This document shows positions 1-5,736 of a stretch of 5,991 nucleotides of DNA, in pieces. Each line of letters starts with the position of its first letter. Positions within the stretch are counted from its first letter, which is position 1. Source of the DNA: Bacteroidota bacterium (lineage in GTDB: Bacteria; Bacteroidota; Bacteroidia; Bacteroidales; Prolixibacteraceae); the NCBI GenBank assembly GCA_030691295.1, contig JAUYEQ010000072.1, positions 1 through 5,991 of the forward strand, read 5' to 3'. The notes beneath the pieces were generated by a model. It ran no database searches. It saw only the letters and a program-made list of their open reading frames with translations, and was not told the origin of the DNA. A program made the translations under genes and the position numbers.

Positions 1-2
1 AC

Positions 3-191
3 CACATTGCAGTTTCTCACTCACAGCTTGAAGATCCGCTTTTATTTGTTGCGATTGGCTATCCTATCTTTGTTCTGATTTGGCCGCGGATACTGCTTGC
101 AATTGTTTTTGTCTGGATCAGGCGATTTGAAATTTGGATCAAAACAAAAGGGCATAAAAAAACAAGTTTCAGAAGTAAAGTGACCTTTTGA
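3..191 (+). CDS. C-terminal fragment of an unidentified membrane protein
   Basis: An open frame runs from the left edge to a TGA at 189-191, giving 62 residues with no start inside the window, so this is the 3' end of a gene that begins upstream. The fragment contains a hydrophobic stretch of about 28 residues (roughly fragment residues 13-40, LLFVAIGYPIFVLIWPR and onward), enough for one long or two short membrane segments. A strongly basic tail follows (RRFEIWIKTKGHKK), which by the positive-inside rule would lie in the cytoplasm. I do not recognise the family. The gene converges on the small secreted protein at 227-610, and its last codons overlap that gene's terminator hairpin. The open frame is short, so its reality rests on the coherent membrane-plus-basic-tail composition. 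Confidence 0.5.
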   Translation, partial: HIAVSHSQLEDPLLFVAIGYPIFVLIWPRILLAIVFVWIRRFEIWIKTKGHKKTSFRSKVTF

Positions 192-200
192 AACTTGTTT
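156..200 (-). terminator. Rho-independent terminator of the Spy-like gene
   Basis: The arms AAACAAGTTTCA (160-171) and TGAAACTTGTTT (189-200) are perfect inverted repeats of 12 bp. With one G-U pair the stem extends inward to 175/185, leaving a loop of about 9 nt. Read on the minus strand, the hairpin is followed directly by a run of seven T residues (complement of 156-160 plus the end of the arm), as expected for an intrinsic terminator of the gene ending at 227. On the plus strand the 3' side has only a short T stretch, so termination in that direction would be weaker. The stem overlaps the last 10-12 codons of the converging plus-strand frame. Confidence 0.8.
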
Positions 201-226
201 AGAGATTTGGGAAAAATCGTTAACGA

Positions 227-610
227 TTATTGTCCTTGCATCCTTTTGGCACGTTCTTCTGCTTGCTGTTTGCGGAATGCATCCAGTTTTACGCCTTGTT
301 CAGGAGTTAAAACTTCTTTTAATTTCTTGTCAGTCTCAGCCATCATTTTGGTTCGCTCTTCACGCATTTTTTCACGATCCATGTCGCCACTTTCGCGCAT
401 TTTTGCCCACGCTTCAGATTGCTTTTTCTGAGCTTCGGTAACAATTGGAGTAATCTTGGCAACATCCTCCGTTGATAAACCTAAAGCGGTCGTTAGACCA
501 GTTATCTCTCTTTGAAGCCGCTCTGCCGGATCTCCACCAGGCTGAGAAAAACTTGAACCGACAGCCATAATGGCAACTAAAACAATCAGTACTAATTTTT
601 TCATAATCAT
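227..610 (-). CDS. Small secreted Spy/CpxP-like (LTXXQ-type) helical protein
   Basis: A 127-residue protein with an N-terminal signal peptide: a basic MKK, then a hydrophobic core LVLIVLVAIMAVG, with likely cleavage near SSFS|Q at about residue 22. The mature part is short, highly charged and predicted helical. It contains LTPEQ at residues 101-105 and a related LGLSTEDV segment at 43-50. A paired arrangement with an LTxxQ motif resembles the Spy/CpxP family of periplasmic chaperone or stress-sensor proteins, and Bacteroidota carry many small proteins of this style. The function here is inferred only from that resemblance. Two starts are possible, ATG at 610 (MIMKK) or ATG at 604 (MKK); no Shine-Dalgarno decides between them, which is normal in this phylum. 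It is bounded by terminators on both sides, so it is probably monocistronic. Confidence 0.8.
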   Translation of the reverse strand: MIMKKLVLIVLVAIMAVGSSFSQPGGDPAERLQREITGLTTALGLSTEDVAKITPIVTEAQKKQSEAWAKMRESGDMDREKMREERTKMMAETDKKLKEVLTPEQGVKLDAFRKQQAEERAKRMQGQ

Positions 611-670
611 TTATTTAAAGTTCTTGCTTTTGACAATATTATCTTCATTTGGTTTAACCTGATTAAAAAT

Positions 671-706
671 AAAAAATCCCCTTCGGAAACCATTACCGAA
701 GGGGAT
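671..706 (-). terminator. Rho-independent terminator downstream of the GH3 gene
   Basis: A perfect inverted repeat, ATCCCCTTCGG (676-686) and CCGAAGGGGAT (696-706), has a 9-nt loop. On the minus strand the stem is followed by a six-T run (complement of 671-676) and more A/T sequence. It lies 30 bp beyond the GH3 stop codon and before the next minus-strand gene, so it ends GH3 transcription and isolates the Spy-like gene. Confidence 0.92.
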
Positions 707-735
707 AACACACAAACAAAATCACTAAACCAACC

Positions 736-3366
736 TTATTTTATTTCCATTATTTTTCCTTTAATATTTACACGCCCCGAAACGGTTTCAGTAGTTTCGG
801 CATTGGTAGCACCTGTAAATCCGGGTTGTTCGCCGCCCACAGCAATTGTAAACCAGCCGGGCTCAACTACCTGTTTGTCTTTGTTGTTTATCATCGAAAG
901 TTGACGTGGTTCAAGAGTAAACTCTACGGTTTTCGATTCGCCCTTTTTCAGGGAAACACGTTTAAAACCTTCCAGTTGGCGAATAGGACGCGGACTTGAA
1001 GCTTTTTCGTCGGTGAGGTACAATTGCACGACCTCTTCGCCATCACGATCGCCGGTATTGGTAACTTTAACCGATACATTTATTTTATCACCCACTTTAG
1101 CTTCTGCTGGAATATTTAAATTTGAATACTTAAAATTAGTGTAACTTAATCCGAAACCGAAAGGATAAAGCGGCTCCTGTCGGAAATAGCGGTATGTGCG
1201 GCCTTCCATGTCATAATTTTCAAAAGCCGGTAACTGTTCAACCGATTTGTAATAAGTTACAGGCAAACGACCTGCCGGATTGTAATCACCAAAAATTACA
1301 TCAGCAACGGCGTTTCCGCCCTGTTGACCGGGATAACCGGCAGTCAGGATGGCGTCCATGTTTTCGGCAGCATAATTGATTGAAAGCGCACTTCCGTTAA
1401 TCAATACCAAAACGATTGGTTTTCCGCTAGCTTTTAATGCTTCCATCAGGTCGCTCTGTGTTTTTGGCAGATTCATATGAGTACGATCGCCGCCTTTAAA
1501 ACCATCCACCTGAATGGGCATTTCTTCACCTTCCAACCTTTGGTTCAGCCCCAATACAAGTACAACTACATCCGATTTTTTAGCGGTTTCAACAGCCTGC
1601 GCCATCATGTTGGGCTGCGGTGTTGCCCACAACAAACGGGCATCGCCGTCGCCATGGTAATTGCGGTAATCGAATACCAGTTTATATTTTTTCGCGGCAT
1701 CAAGTTTCATTTTTACTGAACCATGAAATGCGTGGTGTTCGCCGCCTCCGGCCAAAATTTCTTTTCCATCCAAATAAATTTTGAACGATGGCATACTCCA
1801 GCCGCCAATTTCGTATTCGCCGGTTTGTGGCACTTTCAGGAAAGTCGTCCAACGCACGCCAAAATCGTCAACCGGCAAACGTGGATCTGGCGAACCGGCT
1901 TCCCAGTAAAAATCAACATTGTCGTCTATTTGGGTAAAGAGTGGCTGGCCTTCCAATTTATTGTTGGCAAAATATTCACCAAATGCGCCCTGTTTGCCGT
2001 CTTCAGTTTCAAGATAAATGGATGGGATTGGAACCAATTTCGAAATGCCATCGGCCAACTCGCTGCCTTGCGCATAAATCACCTCAGTTTGCGGCGCTAC
2101 TTTGTTTTTTATCCCCTGAAGTACGGTTACCGGATTCGAAGGAATACCGTTGTAGTTGCCCCACAATGATTCAATCTCATCGGCATTTGGGCCAATAACC
2201 GCAATGCGCGCAAGATTTTTCTTTAGTGGCAATGCATTGTTGGCATTTTTCAGCAGAACGATACTTTTTTGAGCGGCAACACGCGCCAAATAATCGTTGG
2301 CCGGATTGTTATTTACGGAAAAAGGAATTTGCGCATACGGAACTTTTTCGTCAGGATCGAACATTCCAAGTTTAAAACGGGCAGTCAGCAAACGACCAAC
2401 CGAAACATCGAGATCTTTTTCAGTGAGTAATCCCCGTTTCACAGCCTCAGGTAAAGCTTTGTAGGAGTCACCACATTCGAGGTCAGTTCCACGCAATACG
2501 GCAATTGCAGCCGCTTCAGCTTCGTCTTTGGCAATTTTATGGTATTTCCATATATCAGAAATTGCCCAACAGTCGCTCACTATGTAACCCTTGAAACCCC
2601 ATTCGTTACGTAAAATTCCTGAAAGTACGGTACTGGCACAACAAGATTCTCCTCGAAAACGGTTGTAGGCGCCCATGATGGAATATACATCACCGTCAAC
2701 TACCAATGTTCGGAAAGCGGGCAAATACGTTTCGCGAAAATCGCGTTCGCTGATGTTTGCATCAAATACGTGGCGCAAAGGTTCCGGGCCTGAATGAACC
2801 GCGAAATGTTTGGCTGTGGCGACTACTTTCAGATAATTTGGGTCGTCGCCCTGCAAACCTCTTACAAACTGAAGTCCCATTTGTCCGGTCAGATAAGGAT
2901 CTTCACCATAAGTTTCGTGGCCACGTCCCCAACGCGGATCGCGAAAAATATTGATATTGGGCGACCAAAAAGTCAATCCCTGATAGATTTTTCGCAAGCC
3001 TCGGCGTGCAAATTCGTGGTGCTTGGCCCGTGCTTCGTCTGAAATTGCATTGGCAACCTGATGAATCAAATCGGTATCCCATGACGCCGCAATTGAAATC
3101 GATTGCGGAAATACAGTTGCATAACCGGCCCGTGCAACTCCGTGTAAACATTCGTTCCACCAGTTGTATTCGGGGACTCCGAGACGTTCGATCGAAGGAG
3201 ACTGGTAGCGCATTTGCTCGATCTTTTCCTGAAGCGTTAATTCCGAAAGTAGGTTTTCAACTCGTTCCTGGGTGGATAAACTGGTGTTTTGAAATTGAAA
3301 TTTTGTCTGCGAAACTGAAAGCATTGGCAGGGCAATAAGTAAAAGTATATACGACAGCTGTTTCAT
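736..3366 (-). CDS. Secreted glycoside hydrolase family 3 enzyme with PA14 insert (beta-xylosidase/beta-glucosidase-like)
   Basis: An 876-residue GH3 exo-beta-glycosidase, full length for the PA14-containing type. The N-terminus is a Sec signal peptide (MKQLSYILLL core, likely cleavage SVS|Q near residue 19) with no lipobox, which suggests a periplasmic or secreted enzyme. The GH3 N-terminal barrel covers about 40-330. It includes YNWWNECLHGVARAG (67-81), FRDPRWGRGHETYGEDPYL (141-159), the substrate-binding KH pair (186-187) and VSDCW with the predicted nucleophile Asp265. The GH3 C-terminal domain begins near SIVLLKN (368). It is interrupted by a PA14-like carbohydrate-binding module at about 458-583 and resumes to about 745. 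GLNQRLEGEE (606-615) holds the candidate acid/base glutamates (612, 614 or 615). A fibronectin III-like domain follows at about 760-840. The WWNE/LHGVARAG signature favours the beta-xylosidase/alpha-arabinofuranosidase branch, but substrate cannot be fixed from sequence. The start is the first ATG after the predicted promoter. Confidence 0.95.
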   Translation of the reverse strand: MKQLSYILLLIALPMLSVSQTKFQFQNTSLSTQERVENLLSELTLQEKIEQMRYQSPSIERLGVPEYNWWNECLHGVARAGYATVFPQSISIAASWDTDLIHQVANAISDEARAKHHEFARRGLRKIYQGLTFWSPNINIFRDPRWGRGHETYGEDPYLTGQMGLQFVRGLQGDDPNYLKVVATAKHFAVHSGPEPLRHVFDANISERDFRETYLPAFRTLVVDGDVYSIMGAYNRFRGESCCASTVLSGILRNEWGFKGYIVSDCWAISDIWKYHKIAKDEAEAAAIAVLRGTDLECGDSYKALPEAVKRGLLTEKDLDVSVGRLLTARFKLGMFDPDEKVPYAQIPFSVNNNPANDYLARVAAQKSIVLLKNANNALPLKKNLARIAVIGPNADEIESLWGNYNGIPSNPVTVLQGIKNKVAPQTEVIYAQGSELADGISKLVPIPSIYLETEDGKQGAFGEYFANNKLEGQPLFTQIDDNVDFYWEAGSPDPRLPVDDFGVRWTTFLKVPQTGEYEIGGWSMPSFKIYLDGKEILAGGGEHHAFHGSVKMKLDAAKKYKLVFDYRNYHGDGDARLLWATPQPNMMAQAVETAKKSDVVVLVLGLNQRLEGEEMPIQVDGFKGGDRTHMNLPKTQSDLMEALKASGKPIVLVLINGSALSINYAAENMDAILTAGYPGQQGGNAVADVIFGDYNPAGRLPVTYYKSVEQLPAFENYDMEGRTYRYFRQEPLYPFGFGLSYTNFKYSNLNIPAEAKVGDKINVSVKVTNTGDRDGEEVVQLYLTDEKASSPRPIRQLEGFKRVSLKKGESKTVEFTLEPRQLSMINNKDKQVVEPGWFTIAVGGEQPGFTGATNAETTETVSGRVNIKGKIMEIK

Positions 3367-3387
3367 AAATTGTATGATTTAATTGTA

Positions 3388-3405
3388 CTGGTCTGGTCTG
3401 GTCTG
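3388..3405 (-). repeat. CTGGT pentamer tandem repeat at the GH3 transcription start, possible operator
   Basis: Three full copies of CTGGT plus a partial CTG lie in the leader of the GH3 gene. On the transcribed strand they read as CAGAC-type repeats that start directly after the predicted -7 box, so the expected transcription start falls inside the repeat. TGGT half-sites are typical of GntR-family operators, but those are usually palindromic and these are direct repeats. The repeat itself is seen; an operator role is inference. Confidence 0.5.
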
Positions 3406-3436
3406 CAAAAATATAAAATGAAAAGTAAAATGCAAA
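3406..3436 (-). promoter_or_regulatory. Bacteroidota-type promoter of the GH3 gene
   Basis: On the minus strand, TTTG (3433-3436) is separated by 19 bp from TATTTTTG (3406-3413). This matches the Bacteroidota primary sigma consensus TTTG / TAnnTTTG at -33/-7. The predicted start of transcription is near 3398-3402, giving a leader of about 30-35 nt before the ATG at 3366. The match shows that the GH3 gene can be transcribed independently of the upstream lipoprotein gene. Confidence 0.7.
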
Positions 3437-3442
3437 TTATTA

Positions 3443-3474
3443 GCCCCCTAAATCCCCCACAGGGGGGACTTGGG
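3443..3474. repeat. C-run/G-run hairpin of a Bacteroidota intergenic repeat
   Basis: The stretch GCCCCCTAAATCCCCC (3443-3458), a short ACAG loop and GGGGGACTTGGG (3463-3474) form a 6-bp core stem TCCCCC/GGGGGA with partial outer pairing. Sequences of the form CCCCCTAAATCCCCC...GGGGGACTT recur between genes in many Bacteroidota genomes, as I recall. It sits just upstream of the GH3 -33 element. In the minus direction the stem is followed only by TTTAGG, so it would be a weak terminator at best. Confidence 0.55.
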
Positions 3475-3539
3475 TCCCTGCAAGTAATATAGAAATTCGC
3501 TTTATAGTTAAGAATGTTCAGAACCTGTGGAATCAAACT

Positions 3540-3598
3540 CCCTTCCCTGCCTTGATTGATGAGCTTGTCGAATCATGGGGAAGGGTTGGGGATGGGGC
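3540..3598. repeat. Inverted repeat with GAGCTTGTCGAA core, REP-like
   Basis: Outer arms CCCTTCCC (3540-3547) and GGGAAGGG (3578-3585) are perfect inverted repeats. Inner arms TGATT (3553-3557) and AATCA (3571-3575) pair as well. At the centre lies GAGCTTGTCGAA (3561-3572), a core I associate with dispersed bacterial palindromic repeats. The right flank GGTTGGGGATGGGG (3584-3597) resembles another common phylum repeat. This is immediately downstream of the lipoprotein stop codon (3605), a usual place for such elements. It has no T-run in the minus direction and is not a clear intrinsic terminator. Confidence 0.45.
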
Positions 3599-3604
3599 CT
3601 TATC

Positions 3605-5083
3605 CTATCCGGTAATCTTCGTTGGAAGCCCTTTTATCAAAACCGGTTTTTCGGAGTGTTTTTTGGGCATGAACATGTCTTTGTAGTTCAAACCAAGCTT
3701 CTCTTTCATTTCGAAACAATAATCGATGGTTCCCAAATCGGCACCAGTGTTGTTGGTTCCGAAAGAAAATTTCACTCCGGCTTCTTTTGCTTTACGCAGT
3801 ATTTTTTCTGAAGGAAGTTTGTATCGTGCATTGATTTCCAGCGCAACATTATTAGCGGCTAAAACTTTTACAAAGCGGTCAATACGGGCATCCGTCCAGA
3901 GTTCGTCGTATTTTGCAGCAATCACATCAGGAAGAAATGTTGGATTTACATGTATATCAACCGGTTCCTGTGAAATTACACTTTCAATTTTACCAACCAG
4001 TTCGTCCATAAATTTTTGTTCATCTTCAACAAAAGCTTCTTCCGGAATCCAGAGTCGCATCCGGCGGCCTTTGTGATCGGTCCAGGTCATTCCATCAGTA
4101 AATACGTAGTCGAATTTGGCGACAGCTTCCGGCGAAAATAAAGTAATCCATTCGCGGCCTTCAGCCTGCATTCCCCTGAAAATTGGTTTTGCCCTAACCG
4201 TGTCCATATAAGCAGCCAGTGACGCATCATCAGTAACTGGGAATTTTAATCCGCAATTAGGCGCAATGCCATAGTTAATACCTAGTTTAACTGAGTTTTC
4301 ACAGGCCTGCTCTATGGTCAGGCCACCTTTTAGGTGAACATGGAAATCAATCAGCGGGAAGTTTTCGAACATTAGTTTGGTCACTTTATCGTCCCATTCT
4401 TTTGAAACCAGTAATTCGAATTTTTCGGCATTTGGCAACGGCTTAACCTGTATGCTTTTGAAATACACTTTACTCTGTTCATCGTGACATTGCAAGGCAA
4501 TTCGTCCATTACTGAAAATTTTCAGCTTGTCATTTTTAGGCCGGTAAGGTTCATCAGGCTGAATGTAATCGACCACTTTTGTGCCATTGACAAATATCAC
4601 GCAACGGTTTTCAACTACCCGAAAATGAAGTTCAAACCATTCGTCATCTTTTACGGTTGGGTAATAAACATTTCGGATTCCGTATAAACTCCCGGTTTTT
4701 TTTAGTTCCTGAAAATCGCCCGGACGTTCATACGTATTGTCAATCTGAACTTCATAACCTCGCAACAGAGGCCCGTAAGCTTGTTCCTGCGTATGAAAAA
4801 CAATTCCGGAGTTGCTGTTGGGATCGGTTTTAACCATCGCTTTTAACTCGAAATTTCGGAAAACGCCTTTTTTGAAATCACCGGTATAAAAAAGGTGACT
4901 GATTTGACCGTTGGCGACCAGCAATCCATCCTCAACCTGAAATGACTCCGGATTTTGATTGGCTGACCAGCCAGCCAAATTCTTTCCGTTAAAGAGTTCG
5001 GTCCATTCAGTTTCTTTTTCCTGACATGCAGCAAGCAGCAGGACACTAAAAATGATGATTAGATTGAATCTAAATTTTCTCAT
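3605..5083 (-). CDS. Lipoprotein fusing a DUF1080 (3-keto-glycoside hydrolase-type) domain to a PHP-like domain
   Basis: A 492-residue protein. Residues 1-20 form a lipoprotein signal peptide with lipobox LAAC and acylated Cys20, followed by QEKETE, whose acidic character may favour surface export. Residues about 26-215 are a DUF1080 domain with a jelly-roll, GH16-like fold: WTELFNGKNLAGW, NSGIVFHT, GYEVQIDNT, DEWFELHFRVVENR and FSNGRIALQCHD. Members of this family hydrolyse 3-keto-disaccharides and related oxidised glycosides. Residues about 236-480 resemble the PHP phosphoesterase/metallohydrolase superfamily: IDFHVHLKGG with His248/His250, QAEGREW with Glu308, DIHVNPTFLP (376-385), LEINAR with Glu416 and FGTNNTGADLG (441-451). 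Several canonical PHP metal ligands appear replaced, so activity of this half is uncertain. It ends with TAG. The GH3 gene lies downstream on the same strand, which suggests a shared glycan role. Domain assignments are from memory of family motifs. Confidence 0.85.
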   Translation of the reverse strand: MRKFRFNLIIIFSVLLLAACQEKETEWTELFNGKNLAGWSANQNPESFQVEDGLLVANGQISHLFYTGDFKKGVFRNFELKAMVKTDPNSNSGIVFHTQEQAYGPLLRGYEVQIDNTYERPGDFQELKKTGSLYGIRNVYYPTVKDDEWFELHFRVVENRCVIFVNGTKVVDYIQPDEPYRPKNDKLKIFSNGRIALQCHDEQSKVYFKSIQVKPLPNAEKFELLVSKEWDDKVTKLMFENFPLIDFHVHLKGGLTIEQACENSVKLGINYGIAPNCGLKFPVTDDASLAAYMDTVRAKPIFRGMQAEGREWITLFSPEAVAKFDYVFTDGMTWTDHKGRRMRLWIPEEAFVEDEQKFMDELVGKIESVISQEPVDIHVNPTFLPDVIAAKYDELWTDARIDRFVKVLAANNVALEINARYKLPSEKILRKAKEAGVKFSFGTNNTGADLGTIDYCFEMKEKLGLNYKDMFMPKKHSEKPVLIKGLPTKITG

Positions 5084-5113
5084 GGTGTTGTCGTTTGGTT
5101 TTTTGAATTAAAG

Positions 5114-5142
5114 CAAAGGTAAAAATCTAAACTGTAAACAAT
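5114..5142 (-). promoter_or_regulatory. Bacteroidota-type promoter of the DUF1080-PHP lipoprotein gene
   Basis: On the minus strand, TACCTTTG (5114-5121) is a perfect TAnnTTTG -7 box. An ATTG (5139-5142) lies 17 bp upstream as a slightly close and imperfect -33 element. The predicted start of transcription is near 5107, leaving a leader of about 24 nt before the ATG at 5083. Confidence 0.6.
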
Positions 5143-5192
5143 GGCCTCGACACGCCAAAGTTTTGATAGGTCTGAAATGTTCAATTGATTAG

Positions 5193-5218
5193 ATTTTATT
5201 TATTCGGATAAATAAAAT
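5193..5218. promoter_or_regulatory. 26-bp A/T-rich palindrome in the divergent intergenic region
   Basis: ATTTTATTTAT (5193-5203) and ATAAATAAAAT (5208-5218) are perfect 11-bp inverted repeats around TCGG. The element lies between the divergent lipoprotein and HAD genes, about 110 bp upstream of each start. It could be a binding site for a dimeric regulator or a weak hairpin. There is no flanking T-run outside the arms and no gene ends nearby, so a terminator role is unlikely. Confidence 0.4.
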
Positions 5219-5325
5219 GAAAAGATTGTTGTATATTTCATTTTCGAAATTTTGTCAAATAAATATCTGCAATTTGTCTTGAGAACAGTCCAGCCCATTG
5301 GCAGGAACAAAAAAGTGAAAGAACA

Positions 5326-5736
5326 ATGATAAAAGCAATTATCTTCGATATGGATGGAGTGCTGGTGGACAGCGAACCATTTCACACTGAAATTGAAAAG
5401 CAACAGTTTCTCCAGAATAAGTTGTCTGTTTCGAACGAAGAACACACTCAATACATGGGAGTTGCGTCAGATGTGATGTGGAAGGATATTGCAGAACATC
5501 ACTCAATCAATGTTTCTGTCGAAGATTTAATTGAACAGTTCAAGATTAAAAGTATCCAGTATTTTTCTGAATTGGATGAAATTCCTGTTATGCCCGGATT
5601 GATTGATCTTCTGGAAAAACTTAGCAGCAAGAACTTTCCAATGGCAGTCGCCTCTTCTTCTTATCCTGAAATCATCAAAATAATCCTGGAAAAGACAGGT
5701 CTTCAAAAGTATTTTCAGGTGGTGGTTAGCACCTAA
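5326..5736 (+). pseudogene. Truncated HAD-IA hydrolase (beta-phosphoglucomutase/phosphatase-like), interrupted by an insertion sequence
   Basis: The frame encodes 136 residues, whereas HAD subfamily IA enzymes of this kind are usually about 215-225. Motif I is intact (FDMDGVLVDSEP, nucleophile Asp8 and acid/base Asp10), the helical cap spans about 15-85, and motif II is present (AVASSS, Ser110 or Ser111). The sequence then reads GLQKYFQVVVST and stops. Motif III lysine and motif IV acidic residues, both needed for catalysis, are missing. None of the three forward frames after the stop continues the HAD sequence, so a frameshift does not explain the break. The last codon and TAA fall at the presumed left end of the insertion sequence (about 5732). 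The intact ancestor would have been a cytoplasmic sugar-phosphate mutase or phosphatase. The start is ATG after a purine-rich GTGAAAGAAC; no convincing promoter was found. Confidence 0.85.

Noticed and set aside
634..641. TAATATTG on the minus strand as a -7 box for the Spy-like gene
   Set aside because: It matches TAnnTTTG at all but one position, but there is no TTTG or TTG at the expected distance upstream. A promoter must exist between the terminator at 671 and the start at 610, but I cannot place it with confidence.
1723..2169. Plus-strand open frame of 148 codons inside the GH3 gene
   Set aside because: It lies opposite a clear, full-length GH3 coding sequence, has no recognisable domain, and is a shadow of that gene's codon use. 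The other plus-strand frames within 1194-3338 are rejected for the same reason.
3726..4076. Plus-strand open frame of 116 codons opposite the lipoprotein gene
   Set aside because: It is antisense to the PHP-like domain coding region and has no family features, signal or promoter.
5229..5276. Plus-strand promoter candidates for the HAD gene (TATATTTC at 5232, AAATTTTG at 5247, GCAATTTG at 5269)
   Set aside because: Each misses conserved bases of the -7 box or lacks a -33 element at suitable spacing, and the region is A/T-rich enough to give such matches by chance.
5200..5451. Minus-strand open frame overlapping the start of the HAD gene
   Set aside because: It overlaps the conserved HAD N-terminus on the other strand, and its 3' end is formed by the A/T palindrome. 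The composition is not protein-like.
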